Assembly: GCA_036971715.1 (NCBI GenBank)
Contig: JAVHJL010000003.1
Span: forward strand, 4,464,001 to 4,528,000
DNA length: 64,000 bases
Direction: 5' to 3'
DNA from: Arthrobotrys musiformis
Taxonomy: Eukaryota; Ascomycota; Orbiliomycetes; Orbiliales; Orbiliaceae
The position numbers and the translations under genes were made by a program. Below the pieces are notes generated by a model. It had not been told where the DNA came from and made no database searches. It worked only from the letters and a program-made list of their open reading frames with translations. Below, in pieces: positions 11,044-23,812 of the stretch; position 1 is the first letter of the stretch, and every line of letters starts with the position of its first letter.

Positions 11044-13292
11044 ATTTGCGACGCTGGCCTTTTGAGGCTCTGGGATTCAGGGGGACAGAGTTTCCCCCTC
11101 GCTTGTGCAATTGTGTTCCTGACTAATCGTAGCGCCTTGCAAAAGAACGTATCGAAACAAGCGTTTTGGACAGGAAACCAATTGAGGTCGGGTCCATCCA
11201 GCTTTCTTCAGCGCACGAAGAGTAGAGTGGTCGCAGTCGGATCGGTCCCGTCACAGACGCGAATCTCTACAAGGCGAGTGTTGACGTGGCGCGTTCCTCG
11301 TCGTAACCATGGAACATCAGAAACCTTGTGTCATCATTCGTGTCGGCGGGGTATGATAGCTAGGTATAATTATATAATCTGGAATTCGTGGAGCGGCGCA
11401 CGGCACGATATCCTTGTCTATCAAATCGCGAAAGCACTCTACTCTAGAATTTACCTAGTTGCTTTCCGGAATCCCGCTTAGTGATTTTGTATAGCGTAGT
11501 TGCTTTTCAAAGGGATGAAATTACATTGACGACGCGAAGGCTATTTGATTTTATAGTACGTAGAAAATCAACCGTGTTATTTGTACGCACAACACAAACA
11601 GAGCCAAGTTCGGGGTCGTGTCTGGCGGACCGTGTCTGTCTCATCGGCTGTCAGCACATCAGTGCAGCAGCTGATTAATATTAGGCCGTGTACTTGTAAT
11701 TATATATGGGTCTGAGCTCGAGCTCGATGCGGGCCGCACGCTCATTGTACATGAAAATATTGAAATCCCTAACTATGAAAAAGTGATGGGTCATGGGACG
11801 CACATGTGCGAGACTCCTGGGCGTCACAAAGGGATACCTGTCTAAGATATAACTATCCGGATAGTTTGCCCTTGCGTAAGCTACTAGTCAGTCAAAGCGC
11901 CAGGGTTCCTAGTGCAATACCACTTAGGATGGTAGAATTTATTATGCACTTGTAGAATTCAAGGCAACCTCTGAAATTTTGAACCGTAAACCTTAAATTG
12001 ACGTCGAAAAGTTTATCTTGACGTCATGGCGTTGAGTCTACGTCTCGTTTCTGCAGCGTAGTTGTTGCTTTTGTGTAACCTTGGATTGATGGGTCAACTT
12101 TGTGCTACCTGGATCTGTCCTAATTGAGATGCGACGTGTGTGTATGCGGGATCCGGGTAGCCTCGATGCCAGGCGGCCAACTTGAATGAAGGATCCAGGA
12201 AGTTTTATATAATCTGAGGGTCACACCCTGCGTGCGATACGGGAAGTAGCTTGAGTACACCAACAGAATTAGCTAGTGGCTATACCCGAATTTGAAATAC
12301 CACCGGGAAAGTATCACGACCGGCCTAATCGGGAATACAATTGTTATAATACTCGCTACGGTTTAAATCTCGGCCATAAACCACCACGAGACCACCATAA
12401 ACCAATCTAGTTGCGCACGTTGCTCCTTGATTGATTACTGCCGCCACAAAGAATTCTAGAACCTTGACCTACCAGCCCCCTTTGTGACGTCTGGGAACGA
12501 GACCAACCTACCACCCACTTGTATATCGATAGAAAAAATTGAATTTTAGCGCTCCCTCAAGGCCTCCCTTCATCACTTGTGATATTAAGATAGAAAGGGA
12601 GGGAAGGAGAAAGCCCTAGTAGTTTCGCGCCGACCAACCCAGTTAGCTATCTTAGCGTTCGGTTTGAACCATCTGTAACAACTTAAACGGAAGCTCCCTG
12701 CTCCCCATTACCTTTTACCCTTTTTTTCCCTTGCCCCATCCCCTTTCCCCTTGTTTTCTACCGTTTTTCTTCCCGTTATTTCTTCTGCAGAAGAATATGT
12801 ATATCTTAGTTGAAACCAAGGACCTGGGAGCGCTTGATTGGTAGATTTCGAGGCAAATACTCTTCATATATATATTACCCAATAACGTGGTCCACATATG
12901 TCCACTACAGATCCACCGCGTGGATCCCAGCTGTTTGCTTCCTAGAAAACTTAAAAGACACTTTACAAACGTATACAAGACTATATTTGCTGACCAAGAA
13001 ACAAGTCGTCACTGGGGTTGCGACTATATCCTACGTCGCTCACCGAAATAATATTGAGGTATTTCAATATATTTATGAATAAATTTTCTATTATATATCA
13101 ATATATTTTCCATTATTTATCAAGATACTTTCTACACGCCCCATCTCTCGTTGGACTCCCGTTTTGCACTCTTCATCTCCCGGTATCTCCTCGCTTCTCC
13201 CCCTATCCACCAACTTCTTTCCCCAATATTCTTGCACTCCCCACTTCCGCCCCCATACTTATCTAGATATTAGCATATATCAAGTTAAAGTC
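11044..13292. other. 2.2-kb intergenic stretch
   Basis: No gene recognised. The left part is the promoter side of the minus-strand F-box gene. Pyrimidine-rich runs at about 12690-12790 and 13135-13260 lead into the ATG at 13293; CT-rich stretches are common just upstream of fungal start sites. An AT-rich run lies at 13060-13125. Confidence 0.5.
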
Positions 13293-14178
13293 ATGGCAGG
13301 CGTGCGAGCAGAGTTTCGAGAGTTTATGAAGGCTGAGGCCGCGAAGATGGAACGGCAAAGACGAGGGAAAAAACAACAGGATGATATATCCTCCCGCTCT
13401 AACTACTCCTCTTCGGACTCCTCATCCGGTTCTGAACCGGATTCTAGAGAGGTATGTAGTACCGGGCACTTTTTCTGAATATCTTTCACCGCCCTCCATA
13501 TGCATTCTTCCTTTGCTATTATTTGATCCTCGCAACTAATATCGAAATATGTGAATTTAAAAGTCCGACGAGGAGCGTTATTGCCAGTGCAAGGATCACT
13601 TTTGTTTGCTGGAACGTCGTATCCAGCGTGAAGTAAAGCGTGAACTTCGACAACTCCAAAGGGCACGTCGAAATCGGTGTGACGATTCTGCGGACGACGG
13701 GGTTGGCAGGGGAGGAAGACGTCGTGCAGGCGGTGCCGACGCACAATATCGTAGTAACAGCACGTCTCGACCGCGACGGGGCTCGCTTGCTCCGGGGATA
13801 GCCACGGTTCGTCTGACCACAGAGTTCAGAGTCCGTGGCGAGGTCCGAGGCTTGCTACCCATGGGCAAACCTACGGCTTCGTTCAAATATCTCCCGGTGC
13901 AACCAGGGGACGAGCGAGCCATGGCAACATTATGCCGCCATGGAGACTACTACAATTTCGTCCACGAGAACCACGACCCGGACTTGGTGCGTGGTGATCG
14001 GCAGATAACCCGCAGAATAACCTTTTCTGCTGACACACGTCCTCCGCTAACGGGGGTAGAGGTGCCTTTCCCCGGGGGGGTTTGGCGTATCGAAAGGTTC
14101 ATCTGGAGTGAACCCCAGAACGATGATGGGACAGGTTGTCGGGGCTTTGAGAAATTATATCTGTTGGAGGAACCTTGA
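13293..14178 (+). CDS. Conserved-looking protein of unknown function, 257 aa
   Basis: Two exons, 13293-13451 and 13564-14178, with a 112-nt intron (GTATGT..AAAAG) in phase 0. I do not recognise a family. Residues 1-50 are charged and serine-rich (SSSDSSSGSEPDSRE). A cysteine pair (YCQCKDHFC) follows near residue 60. An Arg-rich stretch predicted to be helical (ERRIQREVKRELRQLQRARR) comes next, and the last 120 residues look globular (LLPMGKPTASFKY, MATLCRHGDYYNFVHENHD, GVWRIERFIW). No signal peptide or membrane segment. The basic helix could bind nucleic acid or coil, but this is a guess. It lies on the same strand as the NLR, 1.2 kb upstream of it. Confidence 0.6.
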
Positions 14179-15366
14179 GCCTGTAGGGCCCCCAAGTTGT
14201 TTCCTTGTTGTATTTCTTTTGTTGCATTTTTTTAAACGAATATATTAGTCTCGACACAAGCGGATATATGATGATACTAGGGCGTCAATCGCCTATAGAC
14301 ACTTCCAATTACTAAGGTTCATGTATTTTGCTCTTCTAGCTTCTTCGAGTTTTTACTAACCACTCTTTTCTTCTTCTTCTTCTTCTTCTTCTAAAACCAT
14401 GATCCGGGTTGAAGTTCTTACTTCGAATCTACGGGTAAAACCTTCCTAATATGTTATATATTTGCTATAATTAAATAATAGGTACTCCATGGCAATCTTT
14501 CCACTGATAAAGTCTATTTACAGGAGGGTTGAATACGATTAAGGCATATCAAATATAAGTACTTATTTTTCGATTGCCAAGAAGAGGAATGAGATTATAT
14601 GATACGTTTTTTTACTTTCAAGTACAGTAGTCCGTATATATATTTCCATGAGCCATCACTTAAAAAGCATCCGTGTCGATGTGATAGCCGCTGCCAAGCC
14701 AGTCTCGAATCCCGCCAAGTCTCGAATATCAAGGATCCAATATATACTCTACTTCCAATCTGGTCGACATACAACACACTGGTTGTATATGTGCATATAC
14801 CGTTCACGATCGATTAAAGCTAACTCTAAATCTAGATGGGTTACTAACGTATCCGCGACGAACCAAGACTCTAGCCTTAAAGCTTGAATGTTTCCCGGAG
14901 GGGTTATATAGATTCTCCCCGAAATGCAACAGTCATTGAGGTACGTGGATTGGGTTTGAATCCTCCACCCGCTGGGTGTGAGGCTTAGCTACCCCGCGTG
15001 ATACGAACATGGACATGTTCTTACAATAGAGGGGTTTTTCTTACTGCCGGCTATTCTGACTTGGTCTTGCAACGGTTTTAACTTGATTATGAGACTGGCT
15101 TGTATCCCATAGCCACCCCAAAAACGCGCCTTTCACGCCATAGTGCGTACGATAAAAATGCTAGCGAATGCCGCCTAATATATGCCGGTGATTCAGCCTC
15201 GTTTGAATATTCGCTTGCGTCAATCGTAAGGGCCAAAATTTAGTTTATAACCTGAAAGCCCCCGAATTTTCAACCAGCTCTCTAGATTCGAGTATAATAC
15301 CTAGCGCGTCTTACCAGAGTATATTCCTATCATCGAAAAATGCACGCAATATAGCCAACTTAAAAT
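14179..15366. other. Intergenic stretch with CTT microsatellite
   Basis: Contains a (CTT)n run at about 14367-14392 and otherwise AT-rich sequence, ending in the NLR promoter. No gene recognised; the overlapping short ORFs at 14595-14887 have no family resemblance. Confidence 0.5.
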
Positions 15367-18300
15367 ATGGAAGCGGCGGCATCGATTGCGGGGCTGATTG
15401 CCCTTGTTGACCTTGTCATTACCAAAGGCTATAGATATTACTCAGCGGTCAAAGAAGCGAAAACAGAGATTCGAAGCCTATTGGAGGAAACAACATTGCT
15501 ACATGGAGCACTCAGCAACCTACGCTTCACCATCATACGACTCGGGGAATATGCGATTGAGAAGGAGCTTGGTAAGTCAAGAGCCCTATGGCCTTTAAGG
15601 CTCCTGTTTTAATATTTTTAATGCACCCTGATCTAACTTAACTGCTATGGATATCTAGGCTCAATCGGGCCATTTCCCTCTGATGGACCAGGGATTCTAA
15701 AAGACATCTTGATGACGTCCGAGTGCATGGCCGCCTGTCAAAGCGATCTCAATCGCTTGTATGCTGCGCTCCCAGATTTCGATGATTTAAACCCGTCGAA
15801 ACTCTCCCGTATCTCCCATCGGTTAGGCTGGCCATTCAAGAAAGACGAAACGAATAAGATAACACAAAGCATTCAGCGCCATAAAAATAATATAACGCTC
15901 GCTTTGCAAACGAGTACAATGTATGTGATAGTAATTAAGCGCTTCCATTAGACCAATAAATTTGGGACTAACTCCGATTGCTTATCTCACAGCTCTGCAT
16001 TGGTTTCCGCCTTGAAGGGGCAGGACTCTTTGAAGGACATTGCGGAGCAAATTCGAGTTGGTCAACTGGATACAATAAAAAGACTAGAACGAATACAACT
16101 CAGTACGTCAATGTCTTGTCTTCTTGTTAGTTAAACTGCTTAACGCTAGCGGTGCGCTTATTGCCTACATATACGCTAGACGACGAAAAGCGACGGGCAC
16201 TCAACTGGGCTAGCACCGCGAGCCCCCAAGCCGCACACCAGAACAATTTGAAGCTTCGACATGCTGGAACAGCAGAGTGGTTTTCCGGGCGCGCAGAATA
16301 TCAAAGATGGAAGAACACACAGGGTTCACGGCTTTGGCTCTCTGGGATTCGTAAGTACCTAAGTAACGAGCCTTGGGCTCATTCATATCAACTACAGTCA
16401 GGACAAACTACTGACTTTTGAACTGTCCTTTCTAGCCGGTGCTGGGAAGACTATAATGGTGTATGAACCTGCCGAAAGCTCAATAAACAATCTCTCAAAT
16501 TATCAAATTAACATCTTTAATTTGAGTTTAGTTCATCGATTATAAAAAGCGTTACCGACGACTTGGAGGACGACGAAGCGGTTGTGTTCCACTACTGCGA
16601 CTTTAAATCTCAAGATTCACAAGCTTTGGAGAATATACTCTGCTCACTGATTAGGCAGTCTTCAGTCCAAAGCGCGGCCGCCTTTGAAATTTTGAGGAAC
16701 CTTTATCATAAGCATCACACTGATGAATCCGCTGCCTCATTCCTGAAGGACTCTGGCGTTGACCTGATCGATACGCTGGCACAAATCTCAAAAAGTTATG
16801 CGAGTTTGATCATCATTATAGACGGGCTGGATGAATGCATAAACAGGGATGAGTTAATACGACAACTTGACCAACTCGTTAACACGCAGCCAAGCCGAAT
16901 TAAGGTCCTTTTTTCGAGTCGCCCCGAACCAGATATCGAAAACGCGCTGTTCACATATGATAGAATTGAAGTGGCCGCTTCTGAATCAGATGTGCGAATT
17001 TACGTTGCATCAGTGATTGAGGACCGAATCCGATTTAAGAAACTGAGGTTGGGAAGACCTAAGCAGGGAAAACCTGATATGAAAAGTTTGATTTTAGATG
17101 GCCTTGTGGAGGGCTGCAAGGGCATGTTAGTTTTATTACACACGCTCCCAAACAGAATTTGTCTTCAGATAGTGCTAACATTGGATCGATATGTTAAATC
17201 AGGTTTCAGTGGGTAGTGTGCCAAATTGACTATTTGTGTCAACTCGGCAACGATACCGAACGGAAGGATGCTCTCAAAAACCTTCCACCGGGGTTGAATG
17301 ACGTCTATCAAAAAATATTAGAAAGAGTGACTTCGTATGGGGGAGGGAATGAAAACAACAAGGAGTACCTTCTACGGCTGTTACGATGGTTAACGTTTTC
17401 CCTTGCCCCATTGACTTTATCTGAATTTGCAGAGGCTACCGCGAACATCGTATCCGGGGAAGGGTTCTACGATGAAGATTCAATCCTTGACGAAGACAAA
17501 ATTTTAGAGCTGGGGAGCAGTTTTGTTAGAATCAACCGGGAAACCGACTGTTTGGAGTTTTCTCATTTCACCGTCAGAGACTTTTTCCTACATTTAGACA
17601 GTTGGAGCCAGCGACCTCCATCCTTAGGATTCTATGCACTAAACTGGACTACCGACCATATGTGGCTGGCGAAGTTTTGTTTGCGGTATATGATGCTAAA
17701 AGATTTCCAAGAAGCCTATTTATTGCCCGACGACAAATTCGGAGATTTTTACAACACTTATCCCCTCCTAAACTACGCGGACTGCCATTGGGATAGACAT
17801 GCCAGGGCTGCCCTCCCCTTTTGGGACGATGAACTACGAACCCTGGTGAGCATTTTCCTCAGGGCGCAAGACAATTATTCTTTTCTACGGTGGCGCAAAA
17901 CCAACGCCATCCCGAATGTTTGGAACTGGAAGCCGGATTTCTATACGAGCGAATTCTTTCGGCTGGATCGTACCCAACTTTTCTTTGCGGCCGCTGCTGG
18001 GCTGCTAAGCGGGGTGGAGGAACTGGTCCAGCACGAAGACCAAGTCAACAACCCGATCGCTGGTGGTGGAACCCCTCTCTCGGCTGCTTTGTGTAGGTTT
18101 CACGAACAGACTAATCATGAGTTATCAGCTGCAGGCCGACCAGAGAATAAACAGTGGTCGATTTCTCATGACTACGATAGGATAATCTTGTGCTTGTTGG
18201 ATGCGGGAGCGGACCCTAACATAAGCCGAGGCGGTGACCTCGGTGATCCGTTTTTCGCATTTTTCCAATCGCAGAAATACTCTGCCAAAATCGCTGAATT

Positions 18301-21300
18301 ACTGTTCACAAAACTCAAGAAACCTGTTTCAGCGGCCGTGGTTGGGGCTTTATGCACTAAAATTAAGGATCGGTGGATCAAAATCACGGAGGTCATTGAC
18401 TTGGTCAAATTCTCCACGGCTGAACTTTGGGATAGTGATCGGAAGTGGAAAATTTGCCAGGCATTGATGGAAAATGGAGCTTCGGAATCGGAAGTCTGTT
18501 ATCTAGTCGACATGAATAAATTGGCTGGGGGCCCAAACGAGGAGGGGTTTACGATAAAGCGTTCTCTAACTTTGGCGCAAGAAAAAGAGGCACAAAGTCT
18601 TCGGGAACTAATATCTGCCGCAAGATCAGGGATGAGCGAGAGGGTCAACATTCTTGTTTCCGCCTTCCCTTCAATTGTCAACTCTCGCAGTTCAGAAGGA
18701 TACTCTGCTCTTGATACAGCCTGCATACATGGCCACGAAACAATCGTGCGTCGGCTGCTAGCCTGCGACCAGATTTCTGTGAATACACAGGCTCCAGTAT
18801 CTGGACTATCTCCTTTGCACTTCGCTTGCTCTGAAATGCATTATGGCTGTGTCCAGCCTCTACTAGATGCGGGGGCTGATGTTAACTTACAGTGTGCGAA
18901 TGGTTTTACTCCGCTATCGAAGCTTTGGGTGGGATTTCCCTCCATGGTTTCTCTTGCCCCGTGGCAGTCGAACAACTTTTCCAGGATCTCAGAAAAGCTT
19001 CTTTCTTCGAAAGTTGATTTTACCTTAAAAAGCAAACAAAACATGACATACCTGCACCCCGTGTGCGCCATAACCCCGCAAATCACCAAATATGCGGATG
19101 CTATTCTCAAACAGCATCCTAGTATCGACATTGACGCCCAGGATAGACACGGCTATACGGCCCTACACTATGCAGCAATTCACAACAACAGTGGCCTGGT
19201 GACACTGTTGATCTCACGTAGTGCCACGGTTGATTGCCGGGACACATACGGATCTACACCACTTATGTTTGCTTGTCGGTCCGGGGCTTCTGATGCGGTC
19301 AGAGCATTGATCCAAGCCGGTGCCCAAGTATTTGCTAAAGATGAGGGAGGTTGGCAACCTCAGCACTATGTGTGCCGGTCTCCAAACCCAGAAGCCCTAT
19401 CCTTACTCATCAGAGACGCAGACAATTCAGGTAGCAAGATTGCAATGACGACGCTAACCAAGTCTGGGGCCACCCCGCTTCATCTCGCCGTCGAAAATGA
19501 GGACCCCAAAGTAACCCTGAAGCTGGTAGAGCAGCTGCTGAGAAATCCGGATATCGATCCTGACATCGCGCTTACCGATACTGGGTGCACCGCATTCGGG
19601 TTGGCCGCTGAAGTGATGGTGAAAGACTCGAATTTCATACATAGTCCGGAGACCGGACACTCCGTCGATAGTCCGTGCGCCCAGCGCCTTGAAGTACTCA
19701 AGATCCTTCTTCAACGGACAAAATCGCCTAACACCTTCTATTCTGACAATAGTAGCCCCCTTTCCAAGCTACTTCAAGTGGCCTGTCAAGACTGCTGGTA
19801 CCAAATAATTTTCTTGTTCAAGACGCACCCTGAAATCGGGCTTAAAGCAAAAATTACAGCAGATGGCCTAACCCCGCTACATTGTCTGCTCTCCCAAGAA
19901 GCGGCGTTGAGTGATGTTCGTTTTTTGCTCGATAATGACGCGAGTGTAACCGCGACAGCCCCGAACGGCTGCACTGCGCTTCATATCATGCTCGATTGGC
20001 CCAGTAATAGGAATGCTGACAATGTAATCAGACTTCTGTGCGCTCGGGGCGCAGATGTCAATGCGCGATCTGACGTAGGCACGACCCCGCTTATGACAGC
20101 TAGCAAGAACCAAAAATTAGTATTCACTCAAATCCTTCTCGAGTGTGGGGCGGACGCCACGCTAGTTGATTCTCGAGGCCGTTCCGCGCTTAATTATGCG
20201 ATCAAGGCTGGTGCAACGGTTGAGTTATTGAGGACTTTGGTGAATGCTGGGGTACCGCTAGAAAATAGACGCCGGGTTAACGGTTTTACGCCATTGCTGC
20301 AGGCAGTTCGCTTCGGAGACCCAAAAGCCGTGGAATTCCTTCTGGGTCTTGGAGAAAAATCCATTAACGCTTCCGCGAGGGACAGAAGGAGAGACGGTAT
20401 CTGGCACGTGGCCTTATACTCTAAATACACCCCGGAAATTATTGAAATATTCAAGAAATTGAATGTTCAGGGTCGGGTTGCGCTAAATCTCAGAAACATG
20501 CGTGGAATAACGCCGTTAGCTCAAGCTTTGCTGGGGGGTGTTCCCGATGCCATTGTCGAAGCACTTCTGACAACTGGAAGCGACATCTTTACTCCAGGTT
20601 ACCCTACCTCTCAATTTAGTTGTTTGCAACTGGGAATTAAATCCGGGCGACTATCTACAGTTCGCTTACTGCTAAAATACCTACCCAAGTTCGATTGTAC
20701 GGTGGGACGGGAGGTCACATTCGATTTTCTATTGACGGGCTCCTATCCTCAGGTTCTGGATTCGAGACAAGCCTATAACGGATATAGCGACCCTCCACTT
20801 CCATGGCCAAGCAACGCTACCGATTTTTGGTACCAGACCACTATCTATAATGAGGGCTTACATTTACTATTGGAACACCATGAAAATATCATGGAAGATG
20901 ATGTTCTCCTTTTCGCGAGATCCAGAACCTTGAAAACCGAAACATATGAGCTAATTGCGTCGTTTATTCGTCAAGGGAAGGTCTATAATGGGTTACAGTT
21001 TACTGGCGATGCCACGGGGCTAGCCGCCTTATCAAGCGCGAGGCGCCACTTCAACTTTGCTTTCTGCCGGGTCTTAGAAGAATGGGGCGCGATGGAAGCC
21101 AGTGACGCAGTCGCCAAATATATATATACCGGTATTCGGCCTAGCCCGCCCTGGTCTAGTCCCCGGCCGCTCAAGCCGTCTGACGACGTCCTATTGCTGC
21201 AGGTGTTCGATGCGGTTCAATTGGGTTATTCTGAACCGAAAATGATGGAGTTGCTATCGCAAGAAGACTTTGGAAGACTTAAAGACATCGAATTCAATGT

Positions 21301-22762
21301 TAGCCTACGTATACTCGGGGAGGGCTACGAGAAGGGAAGAGACATAAATTTTATGCCACCTGTGATGTCGCCCCTAAACTACTGGACAATTTTACATCTT
21401 GCTGCCGACTGTGGCAACCAGACAGCTATTCGCTGTCTCTTATTTAACGGGTGTCTGTTAAACACCCGAGACCAGAGTGGATGGGAGGTGCTATTCTATA
21501 TCCTTTGTCGCGACGACCCATTAGAGCTCGAGTCTATCGCGGACTTTCTTGAAGGCTTGCAGTTGAAGAGAGACCAAAGAGTTGGTTTGAGAACTCATCA
21601 TACTTTTCCTGCAGCTTCAGGCAGGGGTCCAATAGTCTCGGATCCGATCAAGGTACATGAAAATGCTCTACATTACTTAGCCCGCCGTGGTGCCTGGCGC
21701 TGTACGAGAATTTTAGTCGAAAAGGCACATTTATTTTTCAAAATCCCCGATGAGGCAGAGTCATGTAAGTCCAATTTCTAGCCTTTTCTAGCACAAATAC
21801 CTGGGCTTCCTGCGTTACAGACAAAGTTGAGCAGCCATTGCAATATTGGTTCCTTCTAATATATGCTGGCTGTGAAACCAATCCATGCTATTACCCCATC
21901 CCCTATCCTCTCAAACTTCCAATTTTCGATGAATGCAGAATCGATTGGGCTAAAAACTAACTGTAAAATAATAGTTTCCGTTATCGACCTCAGGGATTCA
22001 AACGGCGCTACACCTCTAAATGTAGCCGTCAGACACGGTAATCTGAACTTTATCAAAGAACTCCTCAAGCTTTCACGAAAGCCTGACGTTTGCATGTGGG
22101 GACCGAACGGAATTTTTGCCCTCAAGATGGATGCACTCTCAAGGGGATATGAATACATCGCCGAGGCCCTCAGCGATGGTTACCCTGATTTAAAATCGAG
22201 GGGTGCTGATCACGTGGATCACAACCTGTGGGGGTTCGTTCAGGCGACGGATTCTAGGCGCCTCAAAATTCTCCTAAACTCAGGGGCTGATCTAAACCTC
22301 TTTGATCCGGTGCAAGGCCATGCTATACACTGCATGCTCAGTTGCCACTCGATAGCGGCTTTGGGTGTTATTCTAGATCACATGGGCCCAGAGCGGTCTT
22401 TGTCACTTTTAACGAAACGAGCATCAGCGTACGGGAATGCCTTTGAAATATTAGGCCGCGATGGTTGCTATAGTTGCCATGAGTATTTGGATAAGTATCT
22501 ACGAAAGCACTTTGAGCCTCTTTTGCCTGAGATCCTAGAGAAAGCTATGAAGGACGGAATAGCGGCAGCAATAGATCAAGGCTACACGGAATTTGCAGAA
22601 AGGCTTCAATCAACCGTCAACCGGCGATGTGAGTACGAATATAGCTTCTATCAGTCCATCGCTCCACCTAGGAGTCATGATGATGATGGTGATGACGATG
22701 ACGGTGGTGATGATGGTGATGATGATGATGATGATTTTAGCCCAAACAAAATTCGGTCATGA
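15367..22762 (+). CDS. NLR (STAND) protein: N-terminal domain, NACHT, ankyrin repeats; 2266 aa
   Basis: Nine exons reconstructed: 15367-15571, 15659-15920, 15993-16102, 16150-16350, 16436-16458, 16527-17125, 17203-21764, 21821-21871, 21975-22762; phases close exactly. The N-terminus (MEAAASIAGLIALVDLV, then KGYRYYSAVKEAKTEI) matches the helical death-effector-like domain common on fungal NLRs. The NACHT has Walker A GIPGAGKT (about residues 258-264) split by introns around a 23-nt exon, and Walker B IIIIDGLDE (about 362-370). A winged-helix-like segment follows (LRWLTFSLAPLTLSEFAEA, about 530-550). Some 15 ankyrin repeats run from about 730 to 2140, for example GYTALHYAAIHNNSGLVTLL and GTTPLMTASKNQ. 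The C-terminus is an Asp/Gly run. Fungal NLRs sense non-self or invaders and trigger cell death. The 51-nt exon 8 is the least certain join. No frame break seen. Confidence 0.85.
22680..22734 (+). repeat. GAT/GAC triplet repeat encoding poly-Asp tail
   Basis: A run of GAT, GAC and GGT codons encodes the acidic C-terminal tail of the NLR. Such trinucleotide runs change length easily, so the tail length is likely to vary between strains. Confidence 0.8.
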
Positions 22763-23812
22763 TCACGCTTTGTGCGGTCGACGCGCACGAGATCAGATGA
22801 ATTCAATTCAATTCGCTTAAATGTAATTAGTTGTACATCTTCGCCTGAGTTTGATTACGAGACTACGTCTTCGTCAATTTCTTTTATCAGAAAATCCAAC
22901 ATACTCAATACTACACTTAAATATCTCCATCGATTGGACTAAGCTTATCTCGTAAACCAGATGCTACAGACTAAGTCATAGAACCAATGAAATTCTGAAC
23001 TCCCCTAATATCTCTTTCTAGCTCCATTTACAGGTACGCCCCAAGCCCAAAAATCGATCTTTACACGTGTTCTGATGCTTTCTCTAGATCTAGAGCTTTG
23101 TTGAAAACACCCCAACAGCACTTCGAGCACGTAGGTTGTTGTAAATATCATTCATTAACTGATTTCCCGGGAAGTGGGTTTACCTTGTTATAACCTTACA
23201 TAGCCAACCAAGTGAAGGTGTAGAAATAAACACCGCCTCTAGGTCCGCTCTCCCTAAGGCTTTAACGATTCTAGAATCTCAAATTATTAATATATTGAAA
23301 TGTGGTGTGATTGGGGATCAAAAGGGATTCCTTCGCGACCCCTCAGTACGGGGAACATAATCAAAATGGGAACAAGCTTATATTCTTTCGTAAACCAAAT
23401 GCCGCTGCGGATGGGCTGATGTAGCTGTGAATATTTTTTATATGTGCTGTTAATTGCGTTTTCGAAATTTGACTAACTGAAATGCATTTTATAATTATCG
23501 TTTCGATTTGATCTCGAGCTCCAAAGCCGACGGTCTTCAACAAAACAACAAACTCAATGTAGGAGGACCCTGGGAACGAGACTAGGAGGACCCCAAGGGG
23601 GGTTTCAATAAGTATTATGAAAAGGTACCCAGGCCCGGGCTTGCAGTTCGGGATAGGTTAGCTAGCGCTACCACGACTCGTATAAACCAGGCTCCAAATT
23701 TATATAAAAACCGTAGCCAAACTAGTGTTCAATCTAGCTACAGTATATTGAGTATTGATATCTTCTTATCCACGCACTTGCGAGCTGCTCAAATATTAAT
23801 ATATTGCTCATC
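22763..23812. other. Intergenic gap between convergent NLR and HET genes
   Basis: About 1 kb holding both 3' ends. No further ankyrin-like frame, gene or repeat is recognised. A short AT-rich segment (about 23280-23300) could be a poly(A) region. Confidence 0.5.
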
